Shown here piece by piece: positions 47,843 through 59,788 of a stretch of DNA of 64,000 nucleotides. This stretch comes from Enoplolaimus lenunculus (lineage: Eukaryota > Nematoda > Enoplea > Enoplida > Thoracostomopsidae): assembly GCA_030248215.1 (NCBI GenBank), contig JASANG010000110.1:124001-188000 (forward strand), in the 5' to 3' direction. The notes beneath the pieces were generated by a model. It ran no database searches, had not been told where the DNA came from, and saw only the letters and a list, made by a program, of their open reading frames with translations. How positions within the stretch are numbered: position 1 is the first letter of the stretch; every line of letters begins with the position of its first letter. A program made the position numbers and the translations under genes.

Positions 47843-50800
47843 TTAAAAATAAGTTCTCGTTCTTCTCGTGGTGTGGCCAGTTTCACGCTTAATACTGCTC
47901 CAGGTGACTTGAACGCCAATGTTTCGACACAACGTGTTATTACTAGTGGCGTGGACTGGACAAGCATTACAATGGCTGCAAAAATAGTTTCTATAATCAC
48001 TTTGTATTGAGGCTGCTCGTTCAAAATCATTTGTAGCGTTCAGAGCATTCGCTGATGGTCTTCGTCGTTCGGCAGTAAACATATTGTCTCGCATTGGAGA
48101 ACAGTAGTAGTTAACCGTTTCGAGCACAAATATAACTACTGATACAACAATTAGCGATATAAATATCAAATAAACGGTTTGGAATTGTTGAAGTTCAAGA
48201 GGACCACTGCGTTTTGTTTCTGGAACGTTTAAGGTGCAGTTGGTTTCGTTGTTGTACAAGTACCATTTCATCCACTCTGAGTATGCGTTTGTTAGTACGT
48301 TTCGCTCGTACAAGCCAAGTTGTGGCACTTCTATAACGAGACATCGCAAGCATTAAACGTTGCCATCAGATGTGTATAAACTCAATTGTAGTTAACAAGA
48401 ATTTTAATCGAATACAATGGGAGGAATATAGGTGATATTTTTCATCCCAAAATTTCTAGATTCTCACTCGATAAGTTCGCTTGTGAAGAAGTATTTCGGT
48501 CTGAAATGTAACCCTTGAGAACGGACCCGACGGACAGTGACGCAGCAGCCAGGGGGGGCAGTGGGGTTAACGCCTCCCATTTTTGATGTCAGAAAATTTT
48601 GAATAACGGAATGAAAAATTTTATGAACAAACATCACTGAGGTCCTATCATATAAATCATTACAATTGCATTCGGCTTCTAGCTCGCTTCGCTAACGAAC
48701 TTAGTCTACTATTATAATATGACATTCTAACGTATGTGGCCCGTTTTAGTATTTGCATCACACCTGCTGTGTCCTGTTGACAGGTATCATGGCCAACGCA
48801 AAGAACATGAGCGGTACAGTTGCATAAGCATATCCCTAAATCTAAACCTAAGCCCAAGCCTAGCCTAAGCTTGGAAATGAGCTTATATCTAAACCTTAGC
48901 CTAAGTCTACGCAAAAAATAGCATAAAGTTTAAGCTTTCGCTATTCTAGTCCCACGAAATAACGTTTCGCCTTTGGTCTTCACATTGGCCGAAATCATGA
49001 TGTGTTGGTTAACTTAACAGCTATCTTTGTTCTAAAAAGTTAATCGCCAGAAATCAATTGCTATATATAAAATAGAATTTTCATTGTTTCTTATTCAATT
49101 TACAGACTCGTAAACAATTTGTACCGTCTTATAGTTACAGCAGCAACTGTACTACATAGATTTATCGTGTTTAGGTTTACTTTGCTCAATCTGCCGCTGC
49201 CCTGCAGGAACCAACCGGCGATCTGCGTCCGGGTCCAGCTGCCAAACCCACCTGTGCCACCAACTGTGGTACAGGTACTTGGAATTTTGTCTCAAGGTTT
49301 CGGTAATCGAAAATTTTCTTTGTTCAAAATTTGTGTTCATCAAATATTATGTTTGAGTCAACATCATCTATTATTTTAAAACTAGCAATTTTAACAATAA
49401 CAACAGTAACTATACCTGATTTTGGTTTACCTCAGGTTATGATTTCGATACCGGTATATACGCTTCAGGTGAGTATTTGTGTATAAAATATTATTGGCAT
49501 AATAAGGAACTCTGTTGCTTACGATGGTCTACCCAGAGAGCTAGCCAACTCCATACAATCAAACATTCGGTAGTCCCTTGAGATTTACTGTAGTGATTCA
49601 AATAAGAGAGGGGTGACTAATTTTTTTCTTCTCCAGGGTGTACCCTTTGCTATTCGGATTCGGACTGTTACTAATTTTCCAGCCCAACTACGGTGATTTG
49701 GATCACACACCTTTAACTTTATACCAGCCATTTTCTATGATTTAAAAGTTTATCACATTAGGAATATAGTTTACAAACTTGAGTATTTTGCTCTATATAG
49801 TTAGGTACATACAGGTACTGTGTGACCCGAATAAGAGGGGGACTGAAATTTATGTGGCCTCCCCAGAGGGTACCCCCTTGTTATTCGGTTGCGGGCTGCT
49901 ATTTATTTTTAACACACGCTCCGCCACCCTTCTTTACTGATATGTATCCGCCACTGTAATTATCCGCTGAATTAAACGTATCTTTGTCTTGTGTCAATAG
50001 CTTGAGCGATAATGCAAGGTTATACTCAGGAATGTACTTTCAAAATTTAAGTACGCTTTAAAGTTTCGGATTCAAATTATTTGGTTCTGGAGTTATTTTT
50101 GCGCTACAATTAGGGATAATTGACATTTATGGAATCTGATTAGGGTTTAGGGACCCTATCCGCTTACGGACTCTTCTTAGGGATACAGACTCCTATGGGT
50201 TTAGAGTCAAAATGGGGACCCCCTCTTTCGGGTCACTACAGTAACATATACTTTGAGTAATGAATCAAAATCTGTAATGAACATTATTTGATCCATTAAG
50301 TATCTACACAATCTAATCACGGTAGTTGTCGTTTAGTGACTAATTAGTAAATTTGAACTCTATCCATTTACACACTGTAATTAGGAAAATTGACACCTCC
50401 TATTGATTTAGACTCAAAACAGGGGCCTCACCTCTTCCTACTTTTTCGTATCACTACAGTACTGAAGCTTAAGCCTAAACCGGAACCTATAATGAAAGCC
50501 AGAAGAATGCACGTGAACATTCTGTAGGTTAAAAAGAACCTAAAATAGTGAACTAACCTCGGTGCAACATATGGTGAGTGACATAAAATCCTGAATAAAT
50601 AGCCGGTAGTAGATTTTGGTCATCTTGTAGTATCAATACGGATGCACAGAAATTTTGATGAACCAATTCAAGGCTTGCGACATCTTTCATAAGCAAAACG
50701 TACTGATAACTTGTTGCTGGCGTACGATTTAGCATCAGTTTCACCGCTTCGGCCGGGTTACTAATTTTCAACGGCGTTACAACCTGAAATAATTCAAACA

Positions 50801-53800
50801 ATTGCATGTTCAGAACTATTTACTGGCCAGGAAAGTTTAATAGAAGCCCAGCTGTCACCGTGGCTGTGGCGCCAAATCAAAATTTCAACATTTTAATTCC
50901 TAGTAATTCTGATACTTAAGGTAGACGGCGTTTCAGAAACATTGTCAAAAATACAAAACGTTTGAAACAAGTCTTTAAGTTGATGCCAAAACGGTGTTCT
51001 AGTAAACGATATAAAGCGATAAGTTTAAAGGGATTTGATGAGCAAGCGATGCGTTTTAGCATTTCTCCGCTTACATAAAAGCGTTTTGCAAGGTGTTTAA
51101 AACAGTTTTATTTTTGACACGATTCCTTACTCTGTCGAACTTTCAAGTCGTAGACCGTCGTAAAGACAATTCTGAATTTTTTTTCGCTTTCACTATATTT
51201 GTAAAAATATTCAAGCAAACGACTGACGCATTTGACAGATTTTAGCTTAGCTAAAACATGTCTGACTTGTAGTAAATCACTTACAGTTACAGAAATACAA
51301 ATCTTATCAGTTGATAATATCTTAGGTAAGCCTGTGTTCAGAAATATCAGTACAACCAATCACCAGTTGATGATAGGTTTTATTTCGTAGCTTTAAAATT
51401 ATTCTTCAGCTTGAAGGCTGAAATCTAAAGCATACATTTTGTTTTGAAAGTGGGAAAAGTGGAAAATCCAAATATAGCTTGTCTCATTCTTTAGTGAGAG
51501 ATAGCTTGTCTCATTCTTTAGTGAGAGAGTGAGGTTTGTTTGGTTTCGCTGGAAATTTGGGCTGTGCCGCTTAGCAGAAAGCTATAAGGATAGGTTTTAC
51601 TGTTTTGGCAGGTGTGAAAATGCACGGTTTGGTTGGCTTAGAAGGAAAATTGGAATGTGTGCGAAAAACGAGAAAGATGGAAAATTCAAACCTAACGTCT
51701 TTTTTGGCTTGGTAGAGAAGATTAGAAGTGTATGGGGAGACTGAAAAATTTAAGCTTCGGGAAATGACCGGTTGGTACGTAAAACGGTAGAAGTGGAAAA
51801 GTGGAAAAATCAACTTAACGTGTTCTTTTTGGTTTCGGTAGAGAAGACTAGAACCGTGAGTGAAGTTCGGAAAACGAGAAAAATAAACAATTCAAACCTG
51901 TATGTTTTCCATTGGTTTGGAAGAGAAAACCGAACCGCAGGTTGTCTTTGCAAAACAGGAAAAGTGGAAAATTCAAATGATAGGTATTCCCTGGTTCAGG
52001 AGGGAAAAATTTAAAACAGAATTTCTGCTAAGGAAACGAGAAAATTGAAAAATTCCGAAGCCCCGGTTTTACCCGATTTGGTGGAGAAAATTTTACGCGT
52101 GGATTTTATTTGGTATTAAACGGAAAATGTGAAAATTGAAAGGCAACTTTTATCCAGTTTTAAATAGTAAAAACTTAAAATGGTAGAAGTTTATTAAAAT
52201 CCTTAAAAGTGTAAACTTCATAAATGTAGGATTTCCTCAGTTTAGTAGGAAAATTTTAGGCATGGATTTAGTTCCACAAACGGGAAAAGTAGAAAATTTC
52301 AAGTTCTAGGTTTCCGCGGTTTGGTGCAAAAAATTTGAACCGTGGAATTTTACATTAAAAACAAGAATTTTCGAAAATGCAAACACCTACGTTTGTGCAG
52401 AATGGATTGGTAGCGAAAATCTAAAGTGTAGGTTTTGTTTGAAAAACTGGAGAAGTGGAAAATTGAGTCGTTTAGGTTTTCTTCTATTTGATAAAAAACA
52501 TCCCTTCCTGCTCGTTTAGCTCACAACTCTGTCGATTATGTCTTGAAACATAGTTTCGTGTGTTTTGACCTGCAAAACGACAAGCAAAATGTAGACTATG
52601 GTCCGGAGAAGACGTTTAGTCCGCCTCATTAACTGGGTAGGCTAAAATTTCTAAATTTGAAGCAACAAACAGTCAGTTACATCAAACATATTAATTTAAA
52701 CATATAGTTACATTGGTCAATGTTAAACGCCGTCCCTATGTCTAGACACAGCAATGCATATACCATGAGTACACACAACAGATGTAATTGGGATAGTGGG
52801 GACAGTTGGATCAGTTGAGACAGCGGACAGTGAGACAGTTTGGACAGTTGGGACAGATTAGACAGCGGGACAGTTGGCACAGTTGGGACAGTTGGGACGG
52901 CGGGACGGTTGGAACAGCAGGACAGTTGGGACAACGGGACAGTTGAACAGCGGGACAGTTGAGACCGTTGGGACCGTGAGACAGTTGCGGAAAGTTGGGA
53001 CAGCGAGGCAGTTGGGACATTTAAGGCATACAACTGACTAGCAATTGGCGTTACGCACACTTGAGAATACCGTCACTGACCTCATCCATAAAAACTTTGC
53101 GTAGTTGTCTTAGCAGCGGCGACTTAACTTGCTCGCCTCCAAACAGCCTATACATATCGATGTCGTACTGTACGATCGGACGCAACTTTCGTCGAACCAT
53201 TAGTTGAACCATTTCATTGAAATCTTGAAATGGAAGGACCGGTATTGCAGGCTGATACAGGGTAATTGTGACCACTGAACTGACGTAAGCAAACCCAACA
53301 GCAATCACAAGCCAAAATATTGCCAAAGGAACGCGAATAACGTCGCGGTATAATTTTGAATCGGGCAGGAATTGGGCAATACAACGTAACGCCAGCAAAA
53401 TAAGATATATTACGCACAGTAGAAGGCAAATGAACGCTATAAGCAATATATTTATATAATGAATTTTTTCAATATATGTTACATAATTAACAAAACTATT
53501 TTTTGTAAGATTGCACAATTTTGCATACCAATCCTTAAACTCAAAGGTTAATAAGTATTAACCCTTGCAAACCGCAACGACCCATGTATACAACAGGTCT
53601 GGAACAGTAGTATACGCATATTCCTAAGTCTAAGCCAAAGCCTAAGCCTAAGCGTATGAATGAGCCTATTCGTAAGCCTAAGCCTAAGCAAAAAAAATTA
53701 GTGTAAAGCTTAAACTGACTCTACTATAGCTCCTCCGGAAAACAATCCGGCCCTGTTCTATACATGGGCCAACGCAACGCCAACAAATGGGGGTATGTTG

Positions 53801-55231
53801 GCCAGTATCAAAATAGACATTAATCAGTGGTTATTCGTATAAGTTACAAAACTTAAAAAGATATGGTTTTTTGCCAAGAGCTGAAAAAATTTCGCGTCTC
53901 GTTTGGGTCTGCAGCTAAAGTTGGCCAGATGGATTTGTCCATCTAGAAAAAAATTTTGTGTCTCTTCTTAGAATAGTTTTAGCCCAGCTCGTAAGACAAG
54001 CTCGTAAGTTAATATGTGAAATGGTCGTACGCCTATTCAAAAATTCTTGACCTTCCTGAAATCCTGGGATTGAAATGGGCCGGATATCGTGCTTTTCAAC
54101 TCACAAAGGCATTAACTTTTTCTCACATAAATATTTTTAATTTTCTTTATTTAAGGTTTAATTTTGAGCTGGGTCCATATTTTCACATGTATATAGCAAC
54201 TATCATCAGGTAGTAATAGGTTTTCAAACTAGCTAACTATTGCAATTGCTGAACTCAAAATTGGTACAACAGTAGAACAAATCATACGCGAAAAATGTGC
54301 CGTATTTTGAGCCTCAGCATTCATTAGTTCGAAATTTACAACACCTATTACCAACTGGTGATAAGTGCTGCACACATTTGAAAATACGGGCACTAGGATG
54401 AGGCAATATTTGAAAAAAATTAATCCAATTGATTTACTCGAACATGTTTGCGTACTACTTTAACTGATTCGATGTTTTAGGCCGTGGGAAGGTTTTGCAA
54501 TGGTCACAATTTATATAGTGTTCTTTTCTGCGAGTGTGACCAAAATATTTTCTGCATCACCTGGGCCACCTGAGAGGGAGTGACGCCTTCAGAAACGTGC
54601 ACATTGTAAAAATCTAAACTCTTGAAATTAAATATTTTTCAAGAAACGTCGCCTGCAGGCCGTCTCAAAAATTACTCACCGACATTAAACGACACTGTAT
54701 GAAGTAGTTCTTGCTGATCAAATTGTGGCTTGACGACAATGGCGGCGTATCGCGAATAAAACAACGGAAACACATGTGGGACACTGTTCGATCGCAGCGC
54801 ATCCAAATTCATATACGGTTGACTAATATCAGCTTCGTTCCGTACCAGCTTAGCAATGACCGATTCGTTGCCTTCGTCAAGCCCGTAGCCGTCAGCGCGA
54901 ACAAACCATGGCCGAGCATTGTAGAAAAGTGGAGCTAAACTATACGTCACAAATTTAAACGCAAATCCACCACATCGATCATCAAAATTGCAATCTGGAC
55001 ACGGGACCGGGCGTTCAAAAACACATGGCTCAACAAATTGTGGATTCGCTGCAAGGGCAACGCGAAGAATTGGCGGATTTATGGCGTGTCCTTGAGTGAT
55101 ATTTTTGATTTGTAATTCGAACGGCTCAGGCTGTTGTCCGTTTTCTAACGATTTCATGACATCCCAGTACGTTGACGATTGTGCGCTGCCGGCATGCAAT
55201 CCAATGCCCTTGCGTACCATTTTCAGCAGGA
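47843..55231 (-). CDS. Receptor C: ionotropic receptor-like (divergent iGluR)
   Basis: Third glutamate-receptor-like gene, more like arthropod IRs than A and B. Exons: 55231-54680 (S1: ILRVALAANPQFVEPCVFER, paired Cys, then FPLFYSRYAAIVVKPQF), 53533-53081 (TM1 ILLIAFICLLLCVIYLILLA; TM3 region IFWLVIAVGFAYVSSVVTI followed by LPFQDFNEMVQLM, as in IRs), 50783-50558 (S2) and 48330-47843 (PQLGLYERNVL, last TM LQQFQTVYLIFISLIVVSVV, Cys/Arg-rich tail). Junctions 53081/50783 (phase 0) and 50558/48330 (phase 1) match. The first donor (phase 1) does not fit the next acceptor (phase 0), so a small exon in 53540-54680 is probably missed. The 5' end is unknown. The classical pore loop is short or lost, so channel activity is uncertain. 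The 2.2-kb last intron holds several repeats and a possible nested gene. Confidence 0.78.
48775..48975. repeat. Family B element
   Basis: CATATCCCTAAATCTAAACC...CCTAAGCCCAAGCCTAGCCTAAGC, then AAAGTTTAAGCTTTCGCTAT and AGTCCCACGAAATAACGTTTCGCC. Lies in the last intron of receptor C. Confidence 0.6.
49175..49468 (+). CDS. Possible nested plus-strand gene fragment: two phase-matched exons
   Basis: Two short exons can be joined on plus inside the last intron of receptor C. Exon 49175-49274 (acceptor TTTAG, donor CAG|GTACTT) reads VYFAQSAAALQEPTGDL... and ends PTCATNCGT with phase 1. Exon 49436-49468 (acceptor CCTCAG, donor CAG|GTGAGT) is 33 nt, phase 1 on both sides, and reads YDFDTGIYAS. The joined part has a Cys-x3-Cys and a Gly/Asp-rich end, suggesting a secreted or cuticle-like protein. 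The first exon is GC-richer than its surroundings. No start or stop exon was found and I do not recognise the family. Confidence 0.3.
49588..50459. repeat. Family A element split by a younger family A copy
   Basis: The outer copy begins CTGTAGTGATTCAAATAAG and ends CTTTTTCGTATCACTACAG. It is interrupted at a TA by a complete copy at 49818-50241 (CTGTGTGACCCGAATAAG ... TCGGGTCACTACAG). The outer copy is more diverged. Lies in the last intron of receptor C. Confidence 0.82.
51473..52510. repeat. Degenerate tandem array, unit ~83 bp
   Basis: About a dozen diverged units recur at 80-120 bp. Each has a GGTTT...(T/G)GGTTTGG(T/A)(A/G)GAGAAAA part followed by a GTGGAAAATTCAAA part. The left edge has an exact 30-bp tandem duplication (AGCTTGTCTCATTCTTTAGT and following, 51473-51532). 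Lies in the third intron of receptor C. Confidence 0.7.
52677..53040. repeat. Second 9-bp minisatellite with family B terminus
   Basis: 52789-53022 is about 26 diverged units of TGTCCCAAC (read on minus). Beside it, read on minus, come CCAATTACATCTGTTGTGTG and a terminus GGGACGGCGTTTAACATTGACC, matching the right flank of the array at 12934-13656. It lies 59 bp inside the intron following a receptor C exon. Confidence 0.8.
53590..53780. repeat. Family B element
   Basis: ACAGGTCTGGAACAGTAGTA, CCTAAGCCTAAGCC blocks, and a terminus CGGCCCTGTTCTATACATGGGCC. Confidence 0.75.
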
Positions 55232-56159
55232 CTGATTTAAACAGATTTTAATTTAGAAAACATTTATTGTCTACAATTATCAGTTAAGTTTGTAAGGATT
55301 GTTCACCAGTGATACTAAAGTGTTTCTCAATTTCTTGGTGTTAATATATCTGAACGCGTCAATGATCTCACTGAGAATTTTTTGAACAGTTCAAAAAAAG
55401 CTTACAAAAAATTAAAGCTGAAAAAAGTGTAATTATTGTCAATAAGTATCTGTACCAGTTGTATATAGTGTTAACTGCCAAAACATACATTTGCAAAAGC
55501 CAACCATTTCTGTGCTTCAATGTTGCCCAAAATAGGCACATTTTTAATTCAGTCTCTAGCCTTAAATAAATGCAAACGTATTTAAGTGCGTTATATAAAT
55601 CTTCGCTTAAAATTTAGAGACCAGAAGCTGGCGTAACAGTTTGCACGCTGCAATTTTTTTAACAATGACGCAAGTAATTTAGTTAATATGTATGAATAGT
55701 CCTGCACGACCAATTAATTTCTAATGATTGGCTGAACTGATAATATATAGGTTATGTTTGGTATTGATTGCTGTCGTCTGCAAAAATTTCACGTTAATAT
55801 TCAGAATGAAAATGATATATCTTTGCAAAAACTTGTAGTTGCGAGCTACTCGTGCCAGTTGTAGTTGCAAGTTTTCACTGCAAAAACTAGCACGTGTGAA
55901 TGGTGTTTTGGACATTGTTGGCATCCCGTTGAACAACAATGATGATATTGTTTAGTTTCTGTTCAATAATTAATAAATTATGCCACTTTTTGGATAGCAT
56001 CAACATGCGACTATTTGAAGGCAATTATATCATTTGCATATTCATTTTCGATCCCAGAATATTGCATTGGGGGTGTACAGGTGAGACCTCTTGAAGAAAA
56101 TTTTAAACCAGTTGCTACAGTTACAGGTTTTTCATCTCTTATTGATAGTTCCAGCCAAT

Positions 56160-56335
56160 ATAAAAACAGGGGTGGAACAGTATTATAAGCGTATTCCTAA
56201 ACCTAAGCCTAGCCTAAGCCTAAGCGTGAGAATGAGCACATTCCTAAACCTAAGCCAAGCAAAAAATAATCTAAAGCTTAAGCTTACTCTCTTCTAGTCC
56301 AACAGAAAAACGTTCCGCCCATGATCTATACATGT
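56160..56335. repeat. Family B element
   Basis: ACAGGGGTGGAACAGTATTATAAG, CCTAAACCTAAGCCTAGCC, AAGCTTAAGCTTACTCT, and a terminus CGTTCCGCCCATGATCTATACATG. Confidence 0.8.
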
Positions 56336-56635
56336 GCCATAGTTCCTATTATTAGTTAGGAAACCCATTGGAAACCAGCTTCCCCACTAGTCCATACTTG
56401 CTGGCGCCTCTGCAGGTGTGTATAAAAGCCGAAAAAAACAAAAAACTACATCGAAATTCAAGTAGGAAGGTATAATAAAGATATATTGCACCAATTATAT
56501 AAGAATAAATTATTGAATTATCTCTAGTCGTTACGCTTTCATAGCTAGTAAAATGTGGTTAAAAAGTAAAAAAGGCAACTGAAATAGTTCACTGCTTAAA
56601 GATTAAAGGTGTGTAACTTTTCAATGTTGCAACAA

Positions 56636-56883
56636 CACTGTAAATTCCAGTTAGTTGATTTTAATTCAGAAAGAGTTGAGTAACTGAGTCTCTTAAAAGT
56701 TTTAGAACTCTAAAATGCGAGTTCATTCAACTTACATTCTGAGTTATTTAATCAACTTCCGCAGGTTCAAAGCAGGTCAGAGTGAGAATATTCTCAACTC
56801 AAAGGTAGTCAAAGTTCACTGATATCAACTCAGAAATAATTCGCTAGCTGAGCTGATTAATCAACTCATTGGTATTTATAGTG
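56636..56883. repeat. Family D element, complete
   Basis: CACTGTAAATTCCAGTTAG to CTCATTGGTATTTATAGTG; inverted ends and GAGTT/AACTC interior. Confidence 0.75.
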
Positions 56884-57660
56884 AAAGTAGCGTTGCTGTT
56901 AAATGCTAGCAAACTCGTACCTATATCCGGACATGCGCTTCGAATTTACTCTATTTCAAGATATGCTAGGATACGCAGATATATCGCAGTAAGGCAAAAA
57001 ATTTCACAAAATATTAATGTTTTTTATTCATGGTTAAAACAAGCAAAATTTCAAATTCAAATTTGGTTCCGGACGATAGTTTTTCCGATGCCAGAATTAC
57101 GGCAATTTTAGTTACATATCATTTTCCGCCAAGAGTATTCCGAATTTAAATTTAAAGAGTACCCGACATTTGATTCGATACACTGAACAGAGCAGCGAAA
57201 TTATAATTTGCAGTTTACAAATGACATTCATTTGAACAAGTTGGATTAGCTGACTGTTGATTTACGTTTGTTAATTTACTCTAAGCGCAAATTGTAGCGA
57301 AAAATTGGATCCCGACTGCAGCAAGAAAATTGAATTCCCATTCTGAGCAAATTCCCGTTGAAACCATGGCTGGGATTCGGTAATCAAGCTTAAGTATTTA
57401 CGAATGTTTTGGTTAGGCGACTTTAATAAATGTATATACTTTAAGTTTTCACAGATATATGCAAAGGAGAACTGTCAAGTTTGCACTAGCGCGACAAGGA
57501 ACATATTTCATTTTTAAATATGTTGTACCTTGCGTGTGCAATTTTACGGAGACTGCAAATAGTTGTCTAGTGCTCTAAATATTTACTTAACCTAAGTCTA
57601 CATTTAGCAAGAAAATTGATTAAGTTATTGCTTAGTAAATGCTTAAGTATAAAGTTACAC

Positions 57661-57858
57661 TTGAGAAAGGTTCCGGAAATCCATCTCTTGGACTTGTTGA
57701 TACGACCGATAAATCTGCATTAGGTTAGGTATGTCCAAAGCCAGACGCGTTCTGTTGTTCAACTGCTGGTAATATACAGAATAAATATTTGCCAAGTGCT
57801 TTGGTTTCAACCGTTCAATGTTTGAAAAAGATACGTTTACAGATAGCATAAAACTTGA
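57661..57858 (-). CDS. Possible exon, perhaps ectodomain of receptor C or a separate gene
   Basis: A 66-codon stretch between an acceptor-like CAG (57859) and a donor-like GT (57660, weak GTGTAA) reads like protein: FSNIERLKPKHLANIYSVYY and IPNLMQIYRSYQQVQEMDF, with sequons NVS, NRT and NLS. An ATG lies at 57849. It is 2.4 kb upstream of the first known exon of receptor C on the same strand, but its phase-0 end does not fit that exon's phase-1 start. A second stretch at about 58507-58400 (minus; RFEVLETANNLSVFTLLNFY, donor CGG|GTAATC, phase 0) could precede it. Function unknown. Confidence 0.3.
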
Positions 57859-58508
57859 CTGTTTCTAAAGTCAATATCTTTTTATAGCTTTTTGATTGTT
57901 TGTCCTAACTTAAGCCTAACTGTGTAACGGACCAACTGCGTCTAAACACTTCGAGGTCTCTTTCAACGGATATCTATCTAATCCTTATAAGTTTTAGATT
58001 TCGAAAAGGACAAGCAATTACAGCGGCGACAAGTCCAAAATTTCCTTTTTGATTTTTATCTCAAACGTCCGAACGTCGAAGAAAATTTGTAGCTGCAAGT
58101 TTCCGCTCCAAAAACATTCGTGTGTAAATAAAGGCTTCAATCAAACATTTATGACTTGAAAATGTTTTTGAAAGTTATAAAATTTGTTTGTATCAACTGC
58201 TCAAAAGGCACAAAACTAATTGAGTCACCGTCGCCATGGATTACAACGTATCAAATATTAGGTTTGGTGTTTGAATTAATTCAGGATTTTTGCATAAATT
58301 AAAAAAGTTTCAGTTAATTCAAAAAGCGTTCAGCAGCATTGCTTCAGATTGGACGACCAAAATTCCGGTGCCACACATTCTCAAGCAACTTGCAACTGCG
58401 ATTACCCGTGTGTAGAAATTTAACAGCGTAAATACAGATAAATTGTTTGCAGTTTCAAGAACTTCAAACCTATTTTGTGACCGAACATGCTCATGCATGT
58501 GGCACATG

Positions 58509-58701
58509 CTTTAAAGTTTCCAACTGAACTTCATTTGGGCCAATAGGGATAATTAACATTTATCGACTCTAATAAGGGTTTAGGGACTCAATCCGCTTTT
58601 ATACGGAGTCTTACCTCGAATACGGACTGCTATTGATTGGGACTCAAAATGTAGGCTCTCCCTCTTATTTTCCCTTATCCCTCTTATACGGTTCACGACA
58701 G
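58509..58701. repeat. Family A element, one end
   Basis: Right half of the family (GGGTTTAGGGACTCAATCCGCTT ... TTATACGGTTCACGACAG, then TA). Confidence 0.7.
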
Positions 58702-59223
58702 TATTCCTAATATCTCAAAAAAATTTTGTATCTAATAACTGAAAAAAATTTCAGGTTAAAATTGTTTGAAAATTTTTTTTAAAGTTCCAACAAGGCAGAA
58801 AGTAACCAGAAATCCGTTTCCATTAGTTTCATCACTATCCGTTTCCGTTATTTTTACTATCCGTTCACACACCGCAATAATGGTAATTTGATCCATTGAT
58901 CAAATGCTAATTTTCCTGCCAAATAAGTAGAATATACTGACATGTGACTTATCTGTTGTTTACTGGAAAGTTAAAAAAAACTCCGATAAATATTGTTAAC
59001 TTTGGAACGTTTATATGCCAAAATGTACCTAATCATGAAATGTACTGGCTGTTTGGCATATATCCATGTTACATGAAATTTTAAGTGACATGTAAAACTC
59101 GAAAGTATGAAAGACAAATAAAAGGATGTCAAACCTTTTGGAAACGAGGGACCGGCACACCGGCGCCTCTGAATCGGAGAAGTATACCATTTTTGACTGG
59201 AGAAGAATTGCGTAGTCAGAATT

Positions 59224-59788
59224 TCATATCTGGATAAGAAACAATATTTGAAACGTTTCGCAAGCGACAGTTGCTAGTGAAAGCAATTTTTTAGCTTTGC
59301 AGGATGTACTACAGCATGTAAAAGTGTTGTTTTCGACAGTTTTCAGATTTTCTGAGGAGATACATCTACCCATTTCACTCTGTATACTCCCTTGATCGGG
59401 AGGTATATAGGTAACCACGAGTATTAACAGCAAAAGTTGAGTATTAAATAATGCTCAGCGCAAAGCGATTGAATACCTTGACTGAGTTCTAAAATTGATG
59501 TATTCCAATGAAAATTTTGAACTTTGTATGGTTTAGATACGATCAGCCTATTCCTAGATCCTCCCGATCCGCCCTTACAATGCGTATAAATCTACAAACA
59601 AAATCTGGCGAGCGAACCGACTGAGTTGCTAGTGAAAGCAATTTTTTAGCTTTGCAGGATGTACTACAGCATGTAAAAGTGTTGTTTTCGACAGTTTTCA
59701 GATTTTCTGAGGATATAACTCTACCCATTTCACTCTGTATACTCCCTTGATCGGGAGGTATATAGGTAACCACGAGTATTAACAGCAA
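59224..59788 (-). CDS. Two near-identical short frames in a tandem duplication
   Basis: Each copy of a 355-bp duplication contains the same frame: a hydrophobic start (LLLILVVTYIPPDQGS), then a Cys-rich part (ENNTFTCCSTSCKAKKLL). The frames (59433-59224 and 59788-59543) begin at TTG, not ATG, and their C-terminal ends differ because they run out of the repeat. The arrangement resembles a small secreted protein, but without a start codon or flanking exon it may be chance. One codon differs in the Cys region (Cys to Val), so selection is not evident. Confidence 0.15.

Noticed and set aside
51473-53040. CRISPR-like array of direct repeats
   Set aside because: Units are degenerate and contiguous without spacers, in an intron-containing eukaryotic genome.
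59224-59788. Confident pair of secreted-peptide genes
   Set aside because: No ATG, no flanking exon, and the Cys pattern differs between copies; kept only as a weak entry.
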